From NCBI GenBank assembly GCA_009377735.1, contig WHTL01000191.1, forward strand, positions 1 to 7,569: DNA of 7,569 nt, read 5' to 3'. Origin of the DNA: Acidimicrobiia bacterium. GTDB taxonomy: Bacteria > Actinomycetota > Acidimicrobiia > Spongiisociales > ZC4RG35. Below, piece after piece: positions 1-5,689 of the stretch. Numbering within the stretch: the stretch's first letter is position 1; the number at the start of each line of letters is the position of its first letter. Made by a program: the position numbers and the translations under genes. The notes beneath the pieces were generated by a model, which did not search any database, was not told the DNA's origin, and saw nothing but the letters and a program-made list of their open reading frames with translations.

Positions 1-147
1 AAGGTGGTTCGCAGGAGCTCCAAGCTCCATGCCCACGACGAGCAGAACGACGCCAAGGTTGGTGACACCGTCCGCATCATGGAGACCAAGCCGGTGTCGA
101 AGCTCAAGAAGTGGCGGGTAGTGGAAGTGGTGGAGCGAGCCCGATGA
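1..147 (+). CDS. rpsQ: 30S ribosomal protein S17, 3' partial
   Basis: S17 is a primary 16S-rRNA-binding protein of the small subunit. Only the last 48 residues are in the window; the 5' end lies outside. The visible part (starting KVVRRSSKLHAHDE, then GDTVRIMETKPVSKLKKWR) is the C-terminal part of the OB-fold; the GD-x-V-x-I-x-E-x-[KR]P-[LV]S run is the family hallmark. It ends VERAR with TGA at 145-147. Identity is also fixed by position directly before L14, as in most bacteria. Its stop overlaps an ATG at 144 (ATGA), but that ATG opens a mini-ORF rather than rplN, because the junction has been duplicated. The last five codons recur at 207-221. Confidence 0.96.
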   Translation, partial: KVVRRSSKLHAHDEQNDAKVGDTVRIMETKPVSKLKKWRVVEVVERAR

Positions 148-165
148 TCCAGCAGGAAAGCCGAT
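131..165 (+). repeat. 35-bp direct repeat, copy 1, over the S17 stop
   Basis: This 35-base block is identical to 205-239, an offset of 74 bases. It holds the last S17 codons, a Shine-Dalgarno-like GGAG (132-135), the ATGATCC overlap and the first seven codons of an L14-like start. Similarity resumes after a 4-base insertion: 180-193 and 249-262 match at 13 of 14 bases. The full duplicated tract therefore runs to about L14 codon 15. The 39 bases between the perfect copies have otherwise diverged. Confidence 0.97.
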
Positions 166-221
166 CATTGGACGGAGTGCCGATAACTCCGGGTGTGTCG
201 TTCTTGGAGCGAGCCCGATGA
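144..221 (+). CDS. 25-codon mini-ORF created by duplication of the rpsQ/rplN junction
   Basis: The frame opens at ATG 144, overlapping the S17 stop as ATGA, and closes at TGA 219-221, overlapping the rplN ATG at 218 as ATGA. GGAG at 132-135 sits 8 bases before the ATG. The first seven residues, MIQQESR, equal the start of L14, and the last residues (LERAR) resemble the S17 end (VERAR). A 4-base insertion after the seventh codon shifts the L14-like portion out of frame, which lets this frame run to the second copy of the S17 stop. It probably encodes no useful peptide, but ribosomes leaving S17 would have to cross it to reach rplN if the genes are translationally coupled. It could instead be an assembly artefact. 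Confidence 0.5.
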   Translation: MIQQESRSLDGVPITPGVSFLERAR

Positions 222-239
222 TCCAGCAGGAAAGCCGAT
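205..239 (+). repeat. 35-bp direct repeat, copy 2, over the true rplN start
   Basis: Identical to 131-165. This copy carries the Shine-Dalgarno-like GGAG (206-209) and the ATG at 218 that is followed by an intact L14 frame, so it is the functional initiation region. The out-of-place copy is more likely the upstream one, which is followed by a frameshifted L14-like start. Confidence 0.97.
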
Positions 240-586
240 TAAAGGTCGCCGACAACTCCGGGGCACGGGAAGTCCTGTGCATCCGGGTGCTCGGTGGATC
301 GGGACGGCGATACGCCAGCATTGGCGACGTATTCGTGGCCACGGTCAAAGAGGCCAACCCGGGCGGGAACGTCAAGAAGGGCGAGGTTGTACAGGCCGTC
401 GTCGTCCGCACCAAAAAGGAACGTCGTCGTGAGGACGGAACCTATATCCGTTTCGATGACAATGCATGCGTGATTATCAACGAAAATCAGCAGCCACGGG
501 GGACCCGAATCTTTGGACCCGTCGCCCGTGAGCTCCGAGACCGGCGCTTCATGAGGATCGTCTCCCTGGCCCCGGAGGTTTTGTGA
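218..586 (+). CDS. rplN: 50S ribosomal protein L14
   Basis: L14 binds 23S rRNA near the subunit interface, contributes to inter-subunit bridges and lies next to the factor-binding area. The 122-residue frame is the normal family length. The opening MIQQESRLKVADNSGAREVL and the central GRRYASIGDVFVATVK and NVKKGEVVQAVVVRTKKERRR runs are highly conserved, as is the ending RELRDRRFMRIVSLAPEVL. ATG 218 is chosen because it gives the canonical N-terminus and has GGAG at 206-209, 8 bases upstream. The TGA at 584-586 shares its last base with the rplX ATG. The 5' end is unusual in being preceded by a near-copy of itself at 144, so initiation may depend on re-initiation after the mini-ORF. No residue of the L14 body looks damaged. 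Confidence 0.98.
   Translation: MIQQESRLKVADNSGAREVLCIRVLGGSGRRYASIGDVFVATVKEANPGGNVKKGEVVQAVVVRTKKERRREDGTYIRFDDNACVIINENQQPRGTRIFGPVARELRDRRFMRIVSLAPEVL
574..578 (+). promoter_or_regulatory. Shine-Dalgarno site deciding the rplX start
   Basis: GGAGG lies inside the last codons of rplN. It is 7 bases before ATG 586 but only 4 before the alternative GTG 583, which favours the ATG. Confidence 0.75.
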
Positions 587-891
587 TGAAATTGAGAACA
601 GGTGACAGAGTCAAGGTCGTTTCCGGCAACGACGCCGGCAAGACGTCGCGTGTTGCCCGAACCATGCCGTCCAAGAACAGGATCGTGGTGGAGGGCGTGA
701 ATACCGCCAAGAAGCATCAGAAGCCGACCAGGGACACGATGCAGGGCGGGATCATCGACCGCGATATGCCGATCGACGCTTCCAATGTGATGATCGTGTG
801 CAGCAACTGCGGTCCCACCCGTATTTCCCATCGGATCGATTCCCGTGGTCGCAAGATCCGGGTCTGCGCCAAGTGCGGAGGTGATCTTTGA
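586..891 (+). CDS. rplX: 50S ribosomal protein L24, zinc-ribbon form
   Basis: L24 is an assembly-initiator protein that binds the 5' domain of 23S rRNA and later sits near the exit tunnel. This 101-residue form starts MKLRTGDRVKVVSGNDAGK, the KOW motif (residues 4-20), followed by VEGVNTAKKHQKPT and a typical second half. The C-terminus holds two CxxC pairs (C72/C75 and C94/C97), predicting a bound zinc; many bacterial L24 proteins have lost these cysteines. ATG 586 is preferred over GTG 583 from Shine-Dalgarno spacing; it overlaps the rplN stop by one base (TGATG). The stop overlaps the rplE ATG in the same way. Nothing looks damaged. Confidence 0.97.
   Translation: MKLRTGDRVKVVSGNDAGKTSRVARTMPSKNRIVVEGVNTAKKHQKPTRDTMQGGIIDRDMPIDASNVMIVCSNCGPTRISHRIDSRGRKIRVCAKCGGDL
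877..885 (+). promoter_or_regulatory. Strong Shine-Dalgarno site for rplE
   Basis: GGAGGTGAT is an extended complement to the 16S rRNA 3' end and lies within the last codons of rplX, 5 to 9 bases before ATG 891 depending on how much of the pairing is counted. It is the strongest ribosome binding site I see in the window. Confidence 0.8.
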
Positions 892-1436
892 TGGCACCGC
901 GACTGCTGGAGAGATACCGCAGCGAGATCCAATCAGAGTTGGGCGAGAAGCTTGGGTTTGACAACCCGATGCGGATTCCACGTCTCGACAAGATCGTCGT
1001 CAACATGGGTGTGGGTGATGCCCTCAACGACCGCAAGCAGATGGAGTCCGCTGTCGACGAACTCACCCTGATCACGGGTCAGAAACCCCGTGTCAATCGA
1101 GCTCGAAAGTCGATCGCGGGATTCAAGCTGCGAGAGGGTGTCGCCATTGGCGCATCTGCGACTCTCCGCGGCACCAGGATGTACGAGTTCTTCGACCGCC
1201 TCCTGGCGGTCGCCATCCCCCGAATTAGGGACTTCCGGGGTCTCAACCCGAAGTCCTTCGATGGCAGAGGCAACTACACATTCGGTGTCAACGAGCAGTT
1301 GATCTTCCCCGAGATTGACTTCGACTCCGTGTCTTCCACTCGGGGTATGGACATAACGATTTGTACGACTGCGGACAACGATGACGATGCCCGGGCTCTG
1401 CTCGACGCATTCGGATTCCCGTTCCGGACCACGTGA
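891..1436 (+). CDS. rplE: 50S ribosomal protein L5
   Basis: L5 anchors 5S rRNA in the central protuberance together with L18 and contacts P-site tRNA. The 181-residue product is of normal length. Hallmarks are RLDKIVVNMGVGDA (residues 31-44), ITGQKPRVNRARKSIAGFKLREG (61-83), LRGTRMYEFFDRL (92-104) and the GNYTFGVNEQLIFPEI segment (127-142), with the conserved GMDITI near the end. ATG 891 is selected over the in-frame TTG 888 because it is the family start MAPRLLERY and is preceded by GGAGGTGAT (877-885), a near-perfect match to the 16S 3' end. The start shares one base with the rplX stop. Twenty bases separate its stop from rpsZ. Confidence 0.98.
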   Translation: MAPRLLERYRSEIQSELGEKLGFDNPMRIPRLDKIVVNMGVGDALNDRKQMESAVDELTLITGQKPRVNRARKSIAGFKLREGVAIGASATLRGTRMYEFFDRLLAVAIPRIRDFRGLNPKSFDGRGNYTFGVNEQLIFPEIDFDSVSSTRGMDITICTTADNDDDARALLDAFGFPFRTT

Positions 1437-1456
1437 ACGGAGAGGTATAGGAACCG

Positions 1457-1642
1457 ATGGCTAAGAAATCATGGATTGCGAAAGCAAATCGCAAACCGAA
1501 GTTCAAGAGCAGGGCATACAACCGCTGCAAGCGGTGTGGTCGCGCTCGCGCCTACCTGCGCGACTTTGGGATGTGCCGGATCTGCGTGCGGGAACTGGCT
1601 TCCCGCGGGGAGCTGCCGGGTGTGAGGAAGGCGAGCTGGTGA
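1457..1642 (+). CDS. rpsZ: 30S ribosomal protein S14, type Z (zinc-binding)
   Basis: S14 is a late-assembling protein of the 30S head. At 61 residues this is the short zinc form rather than the roughly 100-residue zinc-free paralogue. It begins MAKKSWIAKANRKPKFKSR and carries C24xxC27 and C40xxC43, the zinc ribbon, then RICVRELASRGELPGVRKASW, the conserved C-terminus. The start ATG 1457 follows AGGA at 1449-1452 and a further GGAGAGG at 1439-1445. Its stop overlaps the rpsH start (TGATG). It lies between L5 and S8, the usual position. A zinc-independent copy, common in actinobacteria for zinc starvation, would be encoded elsewhere if present. Confidence 0.97.
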   Translation: MAKKSWIAKANRKPKFKSRAYNRCKRCGRARAYLRDFGMCRICVRELASRGELPGVRKASW

Positions 1643-2040
1643 TGGTTGTCGTAGACCCAATTTCAGACATGCTGACGAGGATCCGTAACGCGATGGCAGT
1701 AGGCCATGAGACGACGTCGATGCCGTCCTCCAAACTCAAGGAGGAGGTAGCCCGTATCCTCACCGAAGAGGGATACATCGACCGCTACGAGGTGGAGACT
1801 TCCAACCCGGGAAAGACCCTCAAGCTCGTCCTTCGTTACCGCGATCGGCAGACACCGGCTATTGCTGGTATCAAGCGGATCTCCCGACCCGGTCACCGTA
1901 TCTACCGGGGATCGACCGACATCCCACGGGTGCAGGGTGGTCTAGGTGTGGCCGTGATTTCCACGTCACAGGGACTACTGGCCGATCGGGAGGCGCGCCG
2001 GCGCCATCTCGGTGGCGAGATCCTGTGTGAGGTGTGGTGA
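1642..2040 (+). CDS. rpsH: 30S ribosomal protein S8
   Basis: S8 binds the central domain of 16S rRNA early in 30S assembly; in E. coli it also represses the spc operon, but I do not recognise its target structure here. The 132-residue length is standard. It opens MVVVDPISDMLTRIRNA, has SSKLKEEVARILTEEGYI (29-46) and GIKRISRPGHRIY (76-88), and ends with the signature GVAVISTSQGLLADREAR (102-119), where the alanine of LLADREA is often Thr or Ser. ATG 1642 gives the family N-terminus and shares one base with the rpsZ stop. The open frame extends upstream but is only the shifted frame of rpsZ. A GTG three bases upstream (1639) is a weaker alternative. Confidence 0.97.
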   Translation: MVVVDPISDMLTRIRNAMAVGHETTSMPSSKLKEEVARILTEEGYIDRYEVETSNPGKTLKLVLRYRDRQTPAIAGIKRISRPGHRIYRGSTDIPRVQGGLGVAVISTSQGLLADREARRRHLGGEILCEVW

Positions 2041-2041
2041 C

Positions 2042-2584
2042 ATGAGTCGCATCGGTAAACAACCCATCGAGCTCCCGTCCGGAGTCGATGTAACCATTTC
2101 CGGACCGAATGTGACGGTGAAGGGCCCAAAGGGCGAGTTGTCACGGCGTATCCATGACAAGGTGGGTATCTCCTCTGATGACGGTGTGCTCAATGTGACC
2201 CGGGTCGACGAATCCAGGGAGGCACGTGCCCTACACGGGCTCACCCGGGCTCTGGTCGCCAATATGGTCGCAGGAGTAGCCGATGGCTTCAGCAAGGATC
2301 TAGAGATCCAGGGTGTGGGCTATCGGGCCAGCCTCAAGGGCAAGGACATCGAGCTTCTGGTGGGCTTCAGTCATCCCGTGCTCATCAACGCACCCGAAGG
2401 GATCACTTTCGAGGTGCCGGAGCCAACGAAGATCACCGTGAGTGGCATCGACAAGGAGACCGTCGGTCAGATCGCTGCCGACATCCGTCGGGTGCGACCC
2501 CCCGAGCCGTACAAGGGCAAGGGAATTCGATATGTGGGCGAGTACGTCCGTCGCAAGGCGGGGAAGGCAGGTGCCGTAACATGA
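2042..2584 (+). CDS. rplF: 50S ribosomal protein L6
   Basis: L6 binds 23S rRNA near the sarcin-ricin loop and the translation-factor site. The 180-residue protein begins MSRIGKQPIELPSGVDV, has the two similar L6 subdomains (roughly 1-80 and 82-180), the GVGYRASLKGKDIELLVGFSHPV linker region (91-113), and the signature PEPYKGKGIRY (154-164). ATG 2042 starts one base after the S8 stop; the frame is open further upstream but overlaps rpsH there. The stop TGA 2582-2584 overlaps the rplR ATG by four bases (ATGA). Nothing unusual apart from tight coupling. Confidence 0.98.
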   Translation: MSRIGKQPIELPSGVDVTISGPNVTVKGPKGELSRRIHDKVGISSDDGVLNVTRVDESREARALHGLTRALVANMVAGVADGFSKDLEIQGVGYRASLKGKDIELLVGFSHPVLINAPEGITFEVPEPTKITVSGIDKETVGQIAADIRRVRPPEPYKGKGIRYVGEYVRRKAGKAGAVT

Positions 2585-2934
2585 AAGGCACGAGAACCGA
2601 GGCAAGAAAGCGGCGTCACTCCCGGGTGCGTCGCCAACTGCGGGGTAGTGCTGCGCGCCCCCGTCTCGCCGTTTATCGGTCCAACCGCTATATCTATGCC
2701 CAGGTTATCGATGACGAGCAGGGCCACACGCTGGCCGCAGCATCATCCCAGGAGACCGATCTCCGAGGTTCGTCGTTCAATGTCGAGACCGCAGCCGAGG
2801 TGGGTAAGAAGCTTGCCGAGCGGGCCACCGCAGCAGGCGTAACCAAAGTTGTCCTCGATCGCGGTGGGAACCAATTCCACGGGCGCATCAAGGCATTGGC
2901 CGACGGCGCCCGAGAAGCCGGACTGGAGTTTTAG
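2581..2934 (+). CDS. rplR: 50S ribosomal protein L18
   Basis: L18 binds 5S rRNA with L5 and mediates its attachment to 23S rRNA. At 117 residues it is of normal length: a basic N-terminal tail (MKGTRTEARKRRHSRVRRQL), then RPRLAVYRSNRYIYAQVIDD (27-46), and the conserved VVLDRGGNQFHGRIKALADG (90-109) closing REAGLEF. The start ATG 2581 overlaps the rplF stop as ATGA, so its translation is probably coupled to L6. TAG 2932-2934 is followed two bases later by rpsE. Confidence 0.98.
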   Translation: MKGTRTEARKRRHSRVRRQLRGSAARPRLAVYRSNRYIYAQVIDDEQGHTLAAASSQETDLRGSSFNVETAAEVGKKLAERATAAGVTKVVLDRGGNQFHGRIKALADGAREAGLEF

Positions 2935-2936
2935 CA

Positions 2937-3479
2937 ATGGCAGATCATCAATACGACGAACGAGTGGTGCAGATAAACCGCGTCGCCAAGGTGGTGCAGG
3001 GTGGACGTCGTTTCTCCTTCACCGCCCTATGCGTCGTTGGTGATGGCAATGGAAAGGTCGGTGTCGGATACGGCAAGGCCAAGGAAGTGCCCGCCGCCAT
3101 CCAGAAGGGCATGGAGATCGCCCGCAAGGACCTCTTTGTGGTCCCAATGGCTGGTACCACGATCATCCACGAGACGATCGGTGTCCACGGCGCCTCACGG
3201 GTGCTCCTCAAGCCGGCGTCCCCCGGTACCGGTGTGATCGCCGGTGGTGCGGTCCGCCAGATTCTTGAGGCGGCCGGTATCCGCGACGCCCTTGCCAAGT
3301 CCCTCGGCTCACCAACCCATCTCAATGTCGCCAGGGCGGCCATGGATGCCTTACGGGGTCAGCGTCGCCCCGACGAGGTGGCCAAGTTGCGCGGCAAGCC
3401 GGCCGACGAGCTCTTTCCTCCCGGTCTTCTCGCCGCCTACCGCAGCACCGAGTCGCTTCGTGCGGCAGGGGAGAACTGA
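2937..3479 (+). CDS. rpsE: 30S ribosomal protein S5
   Basis: S5 sits at the mRNA entry side of the 30S subunit and influences decoding accuracy. The 180-residue product shows the double-stranded-RNA-binding-like N-terminal domain with the signature GRRFSFTALCVVGDGNGKVG (23-42) followed by VGYGKAKEVPAAI, and the C-terminal domain with LKPASPGTGVIAGGAVR (91-107). A short extension runs past LRGKPADELF to the end. ATG 2937 follows the rplR stop by two bases with GGAG at 2925-2928, spacing 8. It is followed after 7 bases by rpmD, the normal neighbour. Confidence 0.98.
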   Translation: MADHQYDERVVQINRVAKVVQGGRRFSFTALCVVGDGNGKVGVGYGKAKEVPAAIQKGMEIARKDLFVVPMAGTTIIHETIGVHGASRVLLKPASPGTGVIAGGAVRQILEAAGIRDALAKSLGSPTHLNVARAAMDALRGQRRPDEVAKLRGKPADELFPPGLLAAYRSTESLRAAGEN

Positions 3480-3486
3480 ACTAAAT

Positions 3487-3672
3487 ATGACTGAGAAGAA
3501 GCTAAAGGTGACCTTGCGTCGCTCCCTCATCGGGGAGAAACCCAAGACCAGGGCCACCGTGGAGTCGCTGGGTCTAAAACGTATCCGCCATGTGGTGGAG
3601 CACCCGGACACACCGGTCGTTCGTGGAATGCTGCATCGGGTGCAGCATCTCGTCGAGGTCGAGGAAGAGTAA
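3487..3672 (+). CDS. rpmD: 50S ribosomal protein L30
   Basis: L30 is a small 23S-rRNA-binding protein near domain II. The frame gives 61 residues, the usual bacterial length: MTEKKLKVTLRRSLIGEKPK, then RATVESLGLKRIRHVVEHPD, PVVRGMLHRVQHLVEVEE. ATG 3487 is the canonical start; the longer upstream frame overlaps rpsE and is rejected. A GGGGAG at 3468-3473 is rather far (13 bases), so re-initiation after rpsE is likely. The TAA at 3670-3672 is followed immediately, in the same frame, by a GTG and 58 further sense codons. The family does not need such an extension, so I treat the TAA as the real end. Confidence 0.95.
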   Translation: MTEKKLKVTLRRSLIGEKPKTRATVESLGLKRIRHVVEHPDTPVVRGMLHRVQHLVEVEEE

Positions 3673-3852
3673 GTGCCCCCCACCGCAATTACACTGAGGT
3701 TTCAACGGCCAGATGACGCCGCTCACTACGTCCTCGTCCTAGACGCACCGGCCCCGGGTGCGCCGTCGTCCTGCGTCCTTGCGAGCGACGCCCCTGGCTC
3801 GCTGAAACATGCGACCGTAATCACGTTGGAGAGCACTAAGGATTGTAAATGA
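3673..3852 (+). CDS. Possible 59-codon ORF filling the rpmD-rplO gap
   Basis: I do not recognise this product. The frame starts at GTG 3673, directly after the rpmD TAA, and ends with TGA 3850-3852, which overlaps the rplO ATG as ATGA, the same coupling used elsewhere in the operon. GAGGA at 3661-3665 lies 7 bases before the GTG. The peptide starts MPPTAITLRFQRPDD, continues HYVLVLDAPAPGAP and ends TVITLESTKDCK; no membrane segment, signal peptide or known motif is visible. By hand count GC at codon positions 1, 2 and 3 is about 64, 54 and 66 percent, only weakly coding-like. It is also the in-frame continuation of rpmD past its stop. It could be a real small protein, a leader frame coupling L30 to L15, or chance openness in GC-rich sequence. 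Confidence 0.35.
   Translation: MPPTAITLRFQRPDDAAHYVLVLDAPAPGAPSSCVLASDAPGSLKHATVITLESTKDCK
3744..3802 (+). other. Two potential hairpins in the rpmD-rplO gap
   Basis: CGCACC (3744-3749) can pair with GGTGCG (3757-3762) around a 7-base loop, and GCGAGC (3781-3786) with GCTCGC (3797-3802) around a 10-base loop. Neither is followed by a T-run, so they do not look like intrinsic terminators. They could be leader structures for rplO or simply chance in GC-rich DNA. Confidence 0.25.
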
Positions 3853-4310
3853 GTGAGGAACAGGAACAACTCAAACTTCACAACCTGAGCCCCGCTCCGG
3901 GAGCGAAGAAGAAGCGCATCCGAGTAGGTCGTGGCGAAGGTGGTCGTCGTGGCAAGACTGCGGGTCGCGGCACCAAGGGACTCAAGGCCCGAAACAGCCC
4001 GCGCCCGGGTTTCGAAGGCGGCCAGACACCACTGGTGAGGCGAATCCCCAAGCTCAAGGGTTTCAACAACCCCAACAAGGAGTACTTCGCCATTGTCAAC
4101 CTGGTCACCCTGAACCAGTTCGAGGCGGGAACCGAGATAACACCGGATCTCCTTCGCGACCAGGGTCTGATTCGCCATCGCGGACGGGTAAAGGTGTTGG
4201 GCGAGGGCTCGATCGATCGGGTCCTCAGCGTCAAGGCGCATTTTTTCAGTGCGGCGGCCGCTGAGAAGATCGAGGCCGCCGGCGGCTCAGCCGAGGTGAT
4301 CTCCGAGTGA
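3849..4310 (+). CDS. rplO: 50S ribosomal protein L15
   Basis: L15 is a late-assembly 23S-binding protein whose long N-terminal tail threads into the 50S core. The 153-residue product has that glycine/arginine-rich tail (KKRIRVGRGEGGRRGKTAGR, 21-40, then GTKGLKAR), the GFEGGQTPLVRRIPKLKGF motif (54-72) and the globular end with LGEGSIDRVLSVKAHFFSA (117-135). ATG 3849 is preceded by AAGGA (3838-3842), spacing 6. It sits after an unusually long gap for this operon (176 bases from rpmD), which is spanned by a small open frame overlapping its ATG. The stop overlaps a GTG that opens a 17-codon frame towards secY. Confidence 0.97.
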   Translation: MSEEQEQLKLHNLSPAPGAKKKRIRVGRGEGGRRGKTAGRGTKGLKARNSPRPGFEGGQTPLVRRIPKLKGFNNPNKEYFAIVNLVTLNQFEAGTEITPDLLRDQGLIRHRGRVKVLGEGSIDRVLSVKAHFFSAAAAEKIEAAGGSAEVISE

Positions 4311-4360
4311 CAGCCCCCAGCGACGCTGTGCCCGTATTTCCCACCAAGAGATTCAAGTAG
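4307..4360 (+). other. 17-codon open frame between rplO and secY
   Basis: GTG 4307 overlaps the rplO stop as GTGA; the frame runs to TAG 4358-4360, six bases before the secY ATG and in the same frame as secY. The peptide (MTAPSDAVPVFPTKRFK) has no recognisable feature. It may simply carry terminating ribosomes towards secY, or be chance. Confidence 0.2.
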
Positions 4361-4366
4361 GGACCA

Positions 4367-5689
4367 ATGCTCTCCATCTATCGGAACATGTTCAGGATCC
4401 CCGATCTTCGGAACAAGATCCTGTTCACCCTCGCCATGTTCGGCGTTTATCGATTTGGGGCCACCATCACCGTACCGGGGATCGACCTCGATCTCCTGGA
4501 GACTTTCCAGCAGCAGTCGGAGACGGGTGGGGTCTACGGTCTGCTCAACCTGTTCTCTGGCGGCGCCCTGGAGACCTTCTCGGTCTTCGCCCTGGGGATC
4601 ATGCCCTATATCACGGCGTCCATCATCATGCAGTTGCTCGCCGTGGTTATTCCGCGTCTCCAGGCACTCCAAGAGGAGGGCGAGTCCGGGCGGAAGGTGA
4701 TCACCCAGTGGACGAGGTACCTCACGGTCATCCTGGCCCTCCTGCAATCCACCACCTACACCTGGATGTTCCGCAACGGGAGCGGCATCACCGGTGGAGT
4801 GGTACTTCTTCCCGGTGACACACCGATAGCCACCATCGTCCTCATCGTCATCACCATGACGGCAGGGACCGCCTTCGTGATGTGGCTGGGGGAGTTGATC
4901 ACCGAGCGTGGCGTGGGCAACGGCATGTCGCTGCTCATCTTCGTCAGCATCATCAGCCAGTTCCCGGCACAGTTCGGGCTTCTGTGGAGTCAGACAGGCG
5001 CCATCGGTGAGATCATTGCCTTCGTGATCCTCTGCGTGGCCTTCCTCCTCATGATCGTTGCCATCATCTATGTCGACCAGGGTCAGCGGAGGATTCCCAT
5101 CCAGTTCGCCAAACGGGTACGGGGTCGTCGAGTGATGGGAGGACAGTCGACCTACATCCCCATCAAGGTGAACACTGCCGGGGTGATCCCCGTCATCTTC
5201 GCGACCTCGGTCATGTTGTTCCCGGCACTATTGGTGACATCGATCCCCTCCAACGCCGCTTGGGTGCAGTCGATCTATCGTTGGGTGAACGACAACCTGG
5301 GTGGCTCCGGGACGGGTCAGTTGAGCTGGTGGTACGCCATCATCCTCTTCTCCCTCGTCGTGTTCTTCACCTACTTCTACACCGCCATCCAGTTCGACCC
5401 CGAGAAACAGGCGGAGCAGATCCAGCGTCAGGGCGGGTTCGTTCCCGGGGTGCGTCCCGGTCGTCAGACCACCGAGCACCTCCGTGGCATCCTCAACCGA
5501 ATCACCCTGCCCGGTTCGGTGTTCCTCGGCCTGATCTCGGTTCTTCCCGTCATCGTGGGGATCATCTGGGGCATCCAGAGCAGCTTCTCCGGTATCTCCA
5601 TGCTGATCGTGGTCGGCGTGGCCCTGCAAACGATGAAGCAGATCGAGTCGCAGCTCACAATGAGGAACTACGAGGGAATTCTCAATTGA
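4367..5689 (+). CDS. secY: Preprotein translocase channel subunit SecY
   Basis: SecY forms the ten-helix membrane channel of the SecYEG translocon, moving unfolded preproteins with SecA or inserting nascent membrane proteins. The 440 residues match family length. Seen in order: the cytosolic N-terminus FRIPDLRNKILFTLAMF leading into helix 1 (about 17-35), the periplasmic/plug region (about 55-72), signature GIMPYITASIIMQLL (77-91), the second signature WLGELITERGVGNGMSLLIF (173-192), loop IPIQFAKRVRGRR (243-255) with STYIPIKVNTAGVIPVIFA (261-279), and the tip loop GGFVPGVRPGRQTTEHL (356-372) with the conserved arginine pair region that contacts SecA and the ribosome. ATG 4367 is the first start after an in-frame TAG at 4358. 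AGGGA (4359-4363) is only 3 bases away, so ATG 4388 is a possible but less family-like alternative. The stop overlaps adk. Confidence 0.98.
   Translation: MLSIYRNMFRIPDLRNKILFTLAMFGVYRFGATITVPGIDLDLLETFQQQSETGGVYGLLNLFSGGALETFSVFALGIMPYITASIIMQLLAVVIPRLQALQEEGESGRKVITQWTRYLTVILALLQSTTYTWMFRNGSGITGGVVLLPGDTPIATIVLIVITMTAGTAFVMWLGELITERGVGNGMSLLIFVSIISQFPAQFGLLWSQTGAIGEIIAFVILCVAFLLMIVAIIYVDQGQRRIPIQFAKRVRGRRVMGGQSTYIPIKVNTAGVIPVIFATSVMLFPALLVTSIPSNAAWVQSIYRWVNDNLGGSGTGQLSWWYAIILFSLVVFFTYFYTAIQFDPEKQAEQIQRQGGFVPGVRPGRQTTEHLRGILNRITLPGSVFLGLISVLPVIVGIIWGIQSSFSGISMLIVVGVALQTMKQIESQLTMRNYEGILN
5672..5677 (+). promoter_or_regulatory. Shine-Dalgarno site supporting the TTG start of adk
   Basis: GAGGGA within the last secY codons lies 8 bases before TTG 5686. 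No ATG or GTG in the adk frame gives a family-like N-terminus nearby, so this spacing supports TTG as the start. Confidence 0.7.

Noticed and set aside
1471..1641. Upstream extension of the rpsH frame
   Set aside because: It overlaps rpsZ entirely and does not match S8; the S8 start is ATG 1642.
4240..4246. T-run in rplO as a terminator or slippage site
   Set aside because: Six T bases encode part of the conserved HFFS segment, with no preceding hairpin of note.
3878..4747. Long minus-strand open frame (289 codons) across rplO and secY
   Set aside because: It is antisense to two unmistakable genes, has low-complexity, charge-biased composition and no recognisable domain. It is explained by codon bias of the sense strand.
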